DNA of 64,000 nucleotides from a virus: IMG/VR virus record IMGVR_UViG_3300045110_000277, positions 1 to 64,000 of that record; one strand, given 5' to 3'. Position 1 is the stretch's first letter. Each line of letters starts with the position of its first letter. A program made the translations under genes and the position numbers. Below the pieces are notes generated by a model, which had not been told where the DNA came from, ran no database searches, and saw only the letters and a list, made by a program, of their open reading frames with translations. Below, piece after piece: positions 6,877 to 12,859 of the stretch.

Positions 6877-7209
6877 ATGCCTGCACTCCACACGGTCAAG
6901 CCCGAGATCAGTTTCGGCTACGTCACCGTCCGGTTCACCTGCCAGGCCCCCGAGGGCTCCGACTGCCGCGTCGAGTGCGCAGAGAGCTGCGGCGCCGAGA
7001 GCTGGCCCTGCTACGACGACGAGGGCCTGCCCGAGCAGCGCGAGCACCCACGAAAGGACGGCGGCGAGTGTCAGGTGATCTTGTGGCTGGAGGACGACGG
7101 GATCGAGAACCACGTCGCCAAGGCCGAGGTGCTCCGTGAGGCGCCGATCCACGTGCGATGGACTGGAGACGGCTACCAGTGGGCCTTCGAGGAGGCACTC
7201 CTTGCATGA
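6877..7209 (+). CDS. Cysteine-containing protein of unknown function
   Basis: 110 residues with six cysteines (CQAPEGSDCRVECAESCG...C...C), suggesting metal binding, and a C-terminal YQWAFEEALLA. The ATG at 6877 fits a near-leaderless transcript from TAGGAT at 6864; ATG 6868 lies within that hexamer and is less likely. It overlaps the next gene (7202), beginning a string of small overlapping genes. Function not recognised. Confidence 0.6.
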   Translation: MPALHTVKPEISFGYVTVRFTCQAPEGSDCRVECAESCGAESWPCYDDEGLPEQREHPRKDGGECQVILWLEDDGIENHVAKAEVLREAPIHVRWTGDGYQWAFEEALLA

Positions 7210-7393
7210 CCAGCTGACCCTCGACGGCGAAACCGAGCGCATCCCAGGTGTGGTCCGCGACGCTAGTGGGCAGATTGCTCAGCGGTGGGTCCAGATCGTG
7301 CGCACCACCACCGGCCTTGTTGTTCATGCTCCCGCCGACGTGTCGGCCGTTGTCGACCCCGACGGGCGTGTGACGCTGGTCTGGCCCGAGTGA
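7202..7393 (+). CDS. Small beta-strand protein of unknown function
   Basis: 63 residues (HDQLTLDGETERIPG...QRWVQIVRTTTGLVVHA...GRVTLVWPE), mostly beta-like. A TTG start at 7202 is inferred because GGAGG lies 6 nt upstream and the frame overlaps the previous stop by 8 nt; no ATG or GTG fits. Its stop overlaps the next GTG. Function unknown. Confidence 0.55.
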   Translation: MHDQLTLDGETERIPGVVRDASGQIAQRWVQIVRTTTGLVVHAPADVSAVVDPDGRVTLVWPE

Positions 7394-7509
7394 CCCAGCC
7401 AGACCCGTATCGGTGCGGGTGGTGCAACGCGCACAAGCCCGTTCCTAGCCTCGCTCGTGACTGCGAGCGCAAGCACGAGGAGGAGGAGAATGGCCCAGCA
7501 CGGCCGTAA
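7390..7509 (+). CDS. Tiny zinc-knuckle protein
   Basis: 39 residues, YRCGWCNAHK plus a later Cys in RDCERKHEEEE, a minimal metal-binding pattern. The GTG overlaps the upstream stop (GTGA) and the 3' end overlaps the next start by 20 nt. Such mini-proteins recur in the right part of the window (58813, 60813, 61680). Confidence 0.5.
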   Translation: MTQPDPYRCGWCNAHKPVPSLARDCERKHEEEENGPARP

Positions 7510-8083
7510 CCACGTGGTGGTCTGCCCGATGGGCGACTGGCAGATCGAGTGGCCGCACTACGCCTACGAGGACGAGTTGCTCCTCATCGTCATCGAGGAG
7601 ATCCTGCGCGAGCACCTGCTCCACGACCACCAGCTCGCGCGAACGCACCACCCGGCCTGGAGACTCGGGCCGGTCAGCGAGACCAGCACGGCACAAAGGG
7701 CGGCGGCGGCCCTCGCCGCGTCCCATTCGTCCTGGGATCACCCAGGTAAGCAGAGGAGTCCAGACGTGAGCTTCACCCTCAAGGACAACCAGCAGGTCGA
7801 CCTGTCCCTGACGTTCCAGGACGCAGCGGGCAACGCGACCGTGGACACCGGCGCGCTCGCGTGGGCGTCCTCGGACGACTCGGTGCTCGTGGTCGTCGAC
7901 AACGGCAACGGGTCGGCCACCGCGGTCGCCCAGGGCCCGGTCGGCTCCGCCACGGTCACGGTGACCGACACGGAGACCAACGGCCAGCAGTTCATCGGCT
8001 CGCTCGCCATCGACGTGGTTGGCGGCGACACCGCGGCCATCACGGTCGTGGCCGGCACCCCGGTGGACAAGCCGGTCGCGTAG
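7490..8083 (+). CDS. Ig-like (BIG2-type) protein with internal start; long form 197 residues
   Basis: The long form from ATG 7490 has an N-terminal ~92 residues rich in His and Glu (DELLLIVIEEILREHLLH) and a C-terminal ~105 residues resembling a bacterial Ig-like domain (LTFQDAAGNATVD...SSDDSVLVVVDNGNGSATA). GAGGAG at 7753-7758 followed by an in-frame GTG at 7766 probably starts a separate 105-residue Ig protein. Two products, or two genes fused by loss of a stop, are possible. The Ig part is likely a virion surface domain. The gene ends at a bidirectional terminator. Confidence 0.6.
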   Translation: MAQHGRNHVVVCPMGDWQIEWPHYAYEDELLLIVIEEILREHLLHDHQLARTHHPAWRLGPVSETSTAQRAAAALAASHSSWDHPGKQRSPDVSFTLKDNQQVDLSLTFQDAAGNATVDTGALAWASSDDSVLVVVDNGNGSATAVAQGPVGSATVTVTDTETNGQQFIGSLAIDVVGGDTAAITVVAGTPVDKPVA

Positions 8084-8091
8084 CAACAGCC

Positions 8092-8128
8092 GAGAGCCCC
8101 GACCCTCGCAGCTTGGGTCGGGGCTCTC
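8092..8128. terminator. Bidirectional terminator
   Basis: GAGAGCCCCGACCC (8092-8105) and its exact complement (8115-8128) form a 14-bp stem with a 9-nt loop. It lies between the convergent stops at 8083 (+) and 8148 (-) and would end both transcripts. Confidence 0.8.
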
Positions 8129-8147
8129 GCTTGTGCCTGGGTACTGC

Positions 8148-8465
8148 CTACGAGCGCGGGGGCTTACCGCCCGGCTCCGGGCCGGTGAACACCTCCGAAC
8201 GCAGCTGTGCGAACTGCTGCTGGACCTCACGGCGCACCTGCTGGGTGACCTCGTTGACGATCTCCTGCTTGGCGGCGTGGAGCACCATCACCTCGCTGAC
8301 CCTGCGAGCCGACCGGATCGTCTGCTCGGCAAGGTCCCAGAACGCCTGGCCGTACTGCGCGAGCTGCTCGCTCGTGGTGCCGGACGGCGTGCCCGAGTCG
8401 ATGAGGGACTGGATGTCCAGCCGGGATGGGCTGTAGCCCACCCGCTCCTCTGTCTGCGCTGTCAT
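8148..8465 (-). CDS. Leftward gene of unknown function, helical protein
   Basis: 105 residues, the only convincing minus-strand gene in the window. It is largely helical, with a heptad-like region (EIVNEVTQQVRREVQQQFAQ) that suggests a coiled-coil dimer, and it ends in a Pro/Gly tail. No HTH is seen. AAGGAGAGGCGCCCT precedes the ATG, and a good promoter (8521-8549) lies upstream. Leftward genes in such phages are often expressed in lysogens; its position beside the LexA-like region fits, but function is unknown. Confidence 0.65.
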   Translation of the reverse strand: MTAQTEERVGYSPSRLDIQSLIDSGTPSGTTSEQLAQYGQAFWDLAEQTIRSARRVSEVMVLHAAKQEIVNEVTQQVRREVQQQFAQLRSEVFTGPEPGGKPPRS

Positions 8466-8520
8466 AGGGCGCCTCTCCTTCATCCATCAGCCGTAAGCCG
8501 TAGTTGCTGCGAAGTCCTCG

Positions 8521-8549
8521 AACCTAGGCCGGTAACGCCAAGGTCACAA
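8521..8549 (-). promoter_or_regulatory. Leftward sigma70-type promoter
   Basis: On the minus strand TTGTGA (8549-8544), 17 nt, TAGGTT (8526-8521). It points at the leftward gene whose start is at 8465, giving a leader of about 50 nt. Confidence 0.55.
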
Positions 8550-8622
8550 CCCCCTGTCGGCGTGTCGGCCATTCGGGTGAACTTCTAGCCCAAATGATCA
8601 CTGAAGACGGCTCTGGTGCGGA

Positions 8623-8640
8623 TGCCAACGACCGTTCAGA
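8623..8640. repeat. AACG-NN-CGTT palindrome 4 (putative operator)
   Basis: TGCCAACGACCGTTCAGA in the divergent control region. It lies in a longer stretch (8615-8647) nearly identical to 498-530, and 41 bp (start to start) from copy 5. Confidence 0.85.
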
Positions 8641-8663
8641 GCACCTCCACTCGCCGATTCGGC

Positions 8664-8681
8664 TCTCAACGCTCGTTCAGA
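8664..8681. repeat. AACG-NN-CGTT palindrome 5 (putative operator)
   Basis: TCTCAACGCTCGTTCAGA, followed by GCACCACC (copy 4 is followed by GCACCTCC). Tandem partner of copy 4 upstream of the rightward promoter at 8773. Confidence 0.8.
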
Positions 8682-8772
8682 GCACCACCACGTGCGTTCT
8701 GGTGCTGGCGTGTCCGTGTATGTCCGATTTCCCTTGCCCCGCAACAAGATCAAGAGCTTCTGGTGCGGATGC

Positions 8773-8801
8773 TTGGCATGTTTGGTGGCCCGTGCTAGCC
8801 T
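8773..8801 (+). promoter_or_regulatory. Rightward sigma70-type promoter
   Basis: TTGGCA (8773-8778), exactly 17 nt, TAGCCT (8796-8801). It would drive the secreted Rpf-like gene (8952), 9501 and the LexA-like gene (9783). Confidence 0.55.
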
Positions 8802-8914
8802 CCGGCCTCCGGCGTGAGCGAGGAACCGAGCGGTCGACGGGAAAGCGCCAGCGTCAAAGGGCAAGAGCTTGGATCCATGGATCTAGGTATCCACCGCGCG
8901 TGCGCGCGAACGAT

Positions 8915-8945
8915 TTGACTCTTTGAGCACGGACTGCGTTACCGT
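8915..8945 (+). promoter_or_regulatory. Second rightward promoter candidate, near-leaderless
   Basis: TTGACT (8915-8920), 19 nt, TACCGT (8940-8945), then 6 nt to the ATG at 8952. The spacer is long for a sigma70 promoter, so it is weaker than the one at 8773. Confidence 0.35.
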
Positions 8946-8951
8946 CGTGTG

Positions 8952-9491
8952 ATGAACCGACGAAATGTGGTCACCGCCCTAGTCGTTGGGACTGTGCTCG
9001 TCACAGCTCCCGCGGCTGCCGCGAGTGCTCCCAAGACAGAGGTCCGCGCGGCTGCCCCGGCGTACGTCGCCGAGCAGCACGCCCATCCCATGAGGACGTT
9101 GAGCACGTCACGCTCGCTCCCGCGCCGGCCACCCGCCAAGGTGGCCATTCGTGTTTCCAAGCCCAAGCCGAAGGTCCACCACGTCAGCACCAGGCGCACC
9201 GCTGTCGTCCCCAGGCACTACGGCACCGCGTACCTCGTGGCCATGGCGAGCTGCATCCGGCACCACGAGTCCGGCGTGTACACCCGCAACAGCGGCAATG
9301 GCTACTACGGGGCGTACCAGTTCAGTGACGCAACGTGGCACGCCCAGACGCACCTGCCGGGGCACGCCAGCGATTATCCGAAGGCCGTCCAGGACTACTG
9401 GTTCATGCACACGTGGGCCAAACTGACGAGCGACTCTGCCAGGCAGGGCCAGTGGTCGACGTACCACTTCTGCTCGTACATCCGTCCCTGA
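8952..9491 (+). CDS. Secreted Rpf/transglycosylase-like protein
   Basis: 179 residues. MNRRNVVTALVVGTVLVTAPAAAAS is a typical signal peptide. A basic linker (about 50-90) follows, then a transglycosylase/resuscitation-promoting-factor-like domain: ASCIRHHESG with the likely catalytic Glu (about 115), then NSGNGYYGAYQFSDATW. It should act outside the cell on glycan strands. Position with the LexA-like gene rather than with the lysis genes suggests expression from the regulatory region, perhaps as a host-modifying moron. ATG 8952 is preferred to GTG 8949. Confidence 0.75.
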   Translation: MNRRNVVTALVVGTVLVTAPAAAASAPKTEVRAAAPAYVAEQHAHPMRTLSTSRSLPRRPPAKVAIRVSKPKPKVHHVSTRRTAVVPRHYGTAYLVAMASCIRHHESGVYTRNSGNGYYGAYQFSDATWHAQTHLPGHASDYPKAVQDYWFMHTWAKLTSDSARQGQWSTYHFCSYIRP

Positions 9492-9500
9492 GGGGGAGCC

Positions 9501-9713
9501 GTGTCGCTGAACCAGGACAACCCGTCCGATCTGATGGGGAAGCAGGTCCGCCTGCACACCCGTCAGGGCGACACGGTGGCCGAGGGCAAGATCATCGCCT
9601 ACACGGAGGCTCCGACCATCGTGATCGAGAAGGCGGACGGCTCGCGGATCAGCTGGAGGGCGGACCTTGCCACCATGCTCCCAGCTGATCTGCAGACCGG
9701 CGCGCCGGAGTAA
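9501..9713 (+). CDS. Small SH3/KOW-like beta protein of unknown function
   Basis: 70 residues (LMGKQVRLHTRQGDTVAEGKIIAY...TIVIEKADGSRISWRADLATMLP), a short beta-barrel pattern as in KOW or SH3-like modules; this is inferred from pattern only. A GTG start 9 nt after the upstream stop follows GAGGGGGAGCC. It lies between the secreted protein and the LexA-like gene. Confidence 0.65.
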   Translation: MSLNQDNPSDLMGKQVRLHTRQGDTVAEGKIIAYTEAPTIVIEKADGSRISWRADLATMLPADLQTGAPE

Positions 9714-9782
9714 GTCCTGGCCGAGCTGGGTACTGTGTGCCACACTGTGCTCAAATGGACTCGGACTAGGAAGGGTTGGATC

Positions 9783-10013
9783 ATGGCTGGACGCGCTCTG
9801 CTCAAGCAGGGCAAGGACCGCCGCAGCGCGATCTTGAAGTTCACTCGGGCCTACATCAGGAAGAACGGGTACGGCCCGTCCGTGGCGGAGATCGCCGAGG
9901 GCGTCGGCCTTGCCAGCAAGACCGCTGTGCGGCATCACCTTGCCACCCTCCAGGAGGAGGGGAAGGTCGAGATGACCCCTGGCCGCTACCGCTCGCTTCG
10001 CCTCGTGTCCTGA
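9783..10013 (+). CDS. LexA DNA-binding-domain-only protein (putative repressor)
   Basis: 76 residues, almost entirely a LexA N-terminal winged helix: KFTRAYIRKNGYGPSVAEIA (helices 1-2), VGLASKTAVRHHLATLQ (recognition helix; actinobacterial LexA has VGL..S..SV..QL..L) and a wing, GKVEMTPGRYRSLRLV. LexA is about 200-260 residues; the C-terminal S24 peptidase, Ala-Gly cleavage site, Ser-Lys pair and dimer surface are missing, so self-cleavage in SOS should be impossible. It is the best candidate to bind the LexA-box-like AACG-NN-CGTT palindromes. No perfect palindrome lies at its own start. ATG 9783 follows TAGGAAGG; upstream GTG codons are less likely. It could also be an antagonist of host LexA. 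Confidence 0.85.
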   Translation: MAGRALLKQGKDRRSAILKFTRAYIRKNGYGPSVAEIAEGVGLASKTAVRHHLATLQEEGKVEMTPGRYRSLRLVS

Positions 10014-10014
10014 G

Positions 10015-10929
10015 GTGGGCCTGACCGACGCGGGCGAGGCGTACTTCCGGGAGCAGATCGCGCACGCGCTCCAGGAGTCACGCCTTGCCCGCGCCCAGGA
10101 GTCGAAGAAGGTCGCCGCGGTCCTTCGCCAGCTCGGCCAGCAGTCCGATGCCGCTGCCGTGCTCCAGAAGCAGCTCAACGACGTGATCGCCAACCAGCTC
10201 CGCACGTACTCCACCGGCATCGACTACCACGAACCCGAGAACGACGGAGGGACTATGGCCCGCAGGCGAGGACCGCTGCACGGGTTCAGCCCGGTCCTGG
10301 ACGTGAACGGGATCGAGGTCGACCTGTGCCGGGTCTGCAACGGCCCGAAGGCGAACCGCGCCCACCAGGCGCCCGCGGCGAAGTCGAAGCCGAAGGGCGT
10401 GGCCGGGTTCGCCGTGGGCACCCGGGTGACCTGGACCCCGAAGGCGATGGGCGGTAGGACCCCGGTGCCGCTGCTGGGCACCATCGTCGGCGAGGACCGG
10501 GCCTTCGACGGCCTGATCGAGGACTACACCGTCCAGCAGGACGGCCCCGTCAAGGGGGGCTTGATGACCCCTGGCGAGCTGGTGCAGGTGAAGCCGGCCG
10601 ACCTGCACACCGTGGTCGCCCCGCCGAAGTTCAGGACGCCCGAGGAGGCAGACGCATGGCTGGAAGCTCAGGCGGTCGAGCGTGAGCGGGCTGCGCCGGG
10701 ACGTACCGGCAGCCGTACGGCCGGATGCCAGATCTGCGGTGACCCCGACGACCACGGTGGCGTCGCCCACCCCGGCCGTCCCGGTGACCCCGGCTACGCG
10801 GGTGCCAGCAGCTACGCGCCCGGTGCTGTCGCCCTCGGTGGCGCCGGGAACATCCAGCGCATCCCCATCGCCCCGTTCACGCTCAACGACGGCGACTCGC
10901 TCACCATCACCACCGAACTCACTATCTGA
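10015..10929 (+). CDS. Two-part protein of unknown function with a possible internal start
   Basis: 304 residues from GTG 10015, 1 nt after the LexA-like stop. Residues 1-70 are helical (FREQIAHALQESRLARAQESKKVAAVLRQLG). An ATG at 10255 with GGAGGG just upstream may begin a separate 224-residue protein with CRVC (about 105), CQICGD (about 240) and an EEADAWLE stretch shared with the 3892 product. The Cys pairs and a conserved-looking His suggest zinc binding. No peptidase motif supplies the missing LexA domain. Function unknown. Confidence 0.6.
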   Translation: MGLTDAGEAYFREQIAHALQESRLARAQESKKVAAVLRQLGQQSDAAAVLQKQLNDVIANQLRTYSTGIDYHEPENDGGTMARRRGPLHGFSPVLDVNGIEVDLCRVCNGPKANRAHQAPAAKSKPKGVAGFAVGTRVTWTPKAMGGRTPVPLLGTIVGEDRAFDGLIEDYTVQQDGPVKGGLMTPGELVQVKPADLHTVVAPPKFRTPEEADAWLEAQAVERERAAPGRTGSRTAGCQICGDPDDHGGVAHPGRPGDPGYAGASSYAPGAVALGGAGNIQRIPIAPFTLNDGDSLTITTELTI

Positions 10930-10948
10930 GCCGCCCAAGCAGCTCGTC

Positions 10949-11329
10949 GTGCCCGGCGTGGGCGTCTGGGTTATCCCGCTGCCGTTCACCAAGGCGCTGA
11001 GCCTGAACGACCGGTACGGGAACCAGTACGCCCGCGCTCGGGCGGTCCGGGAGTGGCGTGACGCGACCCGCTGGTCGGTGCGGGCGGCCAAGGTCCCGCA
11101 CTACGAGCGGATCCTGGTCGGGCTGCACTACATCCCGAAGGACATGCGCCGGCGGGACCCGAACAACCTGATCGGCGGGATGAAGCCCTGCGAGGACGCG
11201 CTGGTCGACGAGGGCGTGGTCGACGACGACACCCTGCAGTTCATGCAGCGGGAGTACCCGACCATCCACGACCCGGACCCGAAGATCGTCGGCGGCCGGT
11301 TCTGGCTGACCATCGTGCAACTCCTGTAA
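10949..11329 (+). CDS. RusA-like Holliday-junction resolvase
   Basis: About 126 residues, the usual RusA size. Hallmarks are PLPFTKALSLNDRYG near the start, RDPNNLIGGMKPCEDALVDEGVV (the D..N.....D.L...G.. block with acidic catalytic residues) and a final strand GGRFWLTIVQLL. RusA enzymes cut four-way junctions during replication or packaging; position before terminase fits clearing of branched DNA. The start is uncertain: GTG 10949 or 10958, with no obvious ribosome site. Confidence 0.75.
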   Translation: MPGVGVWVIPLPFTKALSLNDRYGNQYARARAVREWRDATRWSVRAAKVPHYERILVGLHYIPKDMRRRDPNNLIGGMKPCEDALVDEGVVDDDTLQFMQREYPTIHDPDPKIVGGRFWLTIVQLL

Positions 11330-11341
11330 CACGACACGCCG

Positions 11342-11360
11342 TGGCGCAAGTAGTGCGCCA
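11342..11360. repeat. TGGCGCA-N5-TGCGCCA palindrome, copy 2
   Basis: TGGCGCAAGTAGTGCGCCA, perfect 7-bp arms, in the gap between the RusA-like gene and 11435. Confidence 0.75.
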
Positions 11361-11406
11361 ATGACGGGCTGTGACCCTTAGGCCACCTACAGTCGGCATG
11401 TGCAGA

Positions 11407-11424
11407 CGCCAACGCTCGTTCGCG
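11407..11424. repeat. AACG-NN-CGTT palindrome 6 (putative operator)
   Basis: CGCCAACGCTCGTTCGCG, ending 10 nt before GTG 11435, where a bound protein could block the 5' end of the packaging operon. Confidence 0.8.
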
Positions 11425-11434
11425 GGACCACCGC

Positions 11435-12079
11435 GTGAGCATCGGGCCCGGTGTGGCCAACGTCCCGTTGGTGAAGGTGCTCACCCCGAGCGGCCAGGTC
11501 ATCGAGGTGATGGGCGCCGGGGAGCAGGACTTCTACGACGGCCAGCGGGACCGGTACCAGGCGGAGAACAGCTTCACGAATGCCTCGGACCTGCTCGACC
11601 TGGACCGGCTGCTGTTCTTCGAGCTGATGATCTTCCGCTCGACCACGTGGCTTGGTGGCGGTAAGGACTACTACGGCGACCTCCTGTCCCCTTCGCAGGA
11701 GGCCGACCAGCGGCGGTCGCTGAAGGAGAACAGCGCCCTGGTCTCGACCATCAAGAACGACCTGGGCATGACGAAGGCCCAGCGCGACAAGGCGCAGTAC
11801 GAGTCGGTCGGCACCTACATCCAGCAGCTCCGTGCCCGCGCCCAGGAGCACGGGATCAAGCGGGAGAAGGAGCTGGGCAAGGCACTGACGCTGATGAAGG
11901 AGCTGTACTCCATCGTCGGGGCGTACGACCGGGCCGACGAGACCGAGCGCAAGAAGCTCGGCTTCGAGGACGAGGCGGAGATCGTTGACTGGATCCGGAC
12001 GGTCATGCGTCCGGAGTTCGACCGCATCGACGCCTACTTCCGGGCCAACGCCCAGCGGTTCTGGGTCCGGGAGTTGTAG
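11435..12079 (+). CDS. Head/packaging-region protein of unknown function
   Basis: 214 residues, mostly helical and charged (LLDLDRLLFFELMIFRSTTWLGGG...; SVGTYIQQLRARAQEHGIKREKELGKAL). Proteins of this kind commonly precede terminase genes in actinophages, but I recognise no enzymatic motif. The GTG start follows palindrome 6. Its TAG overlaps the next GTG, so 11435-12315-12859-14487 form one coupled operon. Confidence 0.7.
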   Translation: MSIGPGVANVPLVKVLTPSGQVIEVMGAGEQDFYDGQRDRYQAENSFTNASDLLDLDRLLFFELMIFRSTTWLGGGKDYYGDLLSPSQEADQRRSLKENSALVSTIKNDLGMTKAQRDKAQYESVGTYIQQLRARAQEHGIKREKELGKALTLMKELYSIVGAYDRADETERKKLGFEDEAEIVDWIRTVMRPEFDRIDAYFRANAQRFWVREL

Positions 12080-12315
12080 TGGGCCGCAGCGGCAACCCGG
12101 CCAAGCGGGCTGTACAGAAGGGCGCTCCGCCTGTACAGCCCAAGCGGCGCCGTTGCTACTACTGCGGAAGCAAGACCAGCTCCGACGGTGAGAGCACCCA
12201 GGAGGCTCGGTTCCCGCACGCCCAGCGTCGCCAGACCTGGGACCCGATCTGCGAGGTCGCGCGCAAGACCCGGCTGGTGCAGCGGCGCCTACGCATGGAG
12301 GCCCTGGGTGGCTGA
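12079..12315 (+). CDS. Small basic zinc-binding protein
   Basis: 78 residues, strongly basic at the N-terminus (GRSGNPAKRAVQKG...KRRRCYYCGSK), with CYYCG, a later Cys and His, compatible with one zinc site and nucleic-acid binding. GTG 12079 overlaps the upstream TAG, and the end overlaps 12308. Probably a packaging-region accessory; not identified further. Confidence 0.6.
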   Translation: MGRSGNPAKRAVQKGAPPVQPKRRRCYYCGSKTSSDGESTQEARFPHAQRRQTWDPICEVARKTRLVQRRLRMEALGG

Positions 12316-12859
12316 CGGGGCGCGCCAGGCACAGTGGGAGCAGGCCCGCACCCTGTACCCGAGCACCGAGTACCAGTCGCGGGTCTGGGCGGACTACTTC
12401 GACGAGCATCCGGACGTGCTGACCAAGCTGCTCGGGGACGTGTACCGGGTCTACAAGACCGAGGAGGCCAAGCGCGCCGGCGTCTCCAACCCGCAGGGTG
12501 GCCGGCGTCGTTCGCACGTGAACGGCAACCTGGACGAGCTGTGGGCCATCCTGACGCCGAAGTTCTCGATGGACCCGTTCCCGGTGGCGGTGCGCGAGCT
12601 GATGGGCAAGAAGTCGGTGCGCCAGTTCGCTGCGGACGTGGGCATGGACCACCGCGAGCTGAGCCGGCTGCTGAACGGCGCTCGCCGCCCCAGCATGATC
12701 CACTGGCTGGAGGTGATTGCCCGCGGAGCTGATGTGCATCCGGCGTTCTTCCTGGAGTGGCGGACGGCAACGCTCGTTGGCATCATGGCCGACGCCTTCG
12801 CGTCGCAGCCGCATCTGTCGATCACCGCGCTGAAGGCTCTGGGGAGGCGACCGGCGTGA
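12308..12859 (+). CDS. Putative small terminase subunit with XRE-type HTH
   Basis: 183 residues directly upstream of, and overlapping, the large terminase. Residues about 105-145 form a helix-turn-helix of Cro/XRE style (KSVRQFAADVGMDHRELSRL, then GARRPSMIHWLEVIARG). Position and DNA-binding fold support a small terminase that selects the packaging site; a host-like regulator is possible but less likely here. A palindrome of the AACG family (12765) lies inside the coding sequence (TATLVG). Confidence 0.65.
   Translation: MADGARQAQWEQARTLYPSTEYQSRVWADYFDEHPDVLTKLLGDVYRVYKTEEAKRAGVSNPQGGRRRSHVNGNLDELWAILTPKFSMDPFPVAVRELMGKKSVRQFAADVGMDHRELSRLLNGARRPSMIHWLEVIARGADVHPAFFLEWRTATLVGIMADAFASQPHLSITALKALGRRPA
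12765..12782. repeat. AACG-NN-CGTT palindrome 7, intragenic
   Basis: CGGCAACGCTCGTTGGCA inside the putative small terminase gene, read there as codons for A-T-L-V-G. Confidence 0.75.

Larger units (their letters stand above)
8466..8951. other. Divergent regulatory region (486 nt without genes)
   Basis: No credible coding frame. It holds a leftward promoter (8521-8549), two AACG-NN-CGTT palindromes (8623, 8664), two rightward promoter candidates (8773-8801, 8915-8945) and a 12-bp palindrome GATCCATGGATC at 8872-8883. This is the best candidate for an immunity-type control region in the window. Confidence 0.65.

Noticed and set aside
10222-10245. YHEPEND in the 10015 product matches the GH26-like YHEPEND at about 41339, with about 20 identical bases
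   Set aside because: The surrounding sequence is a short helical segment with no hydrolase fold, so the match is probably coincidence, though a tiny recombination patch cannot be excluded.
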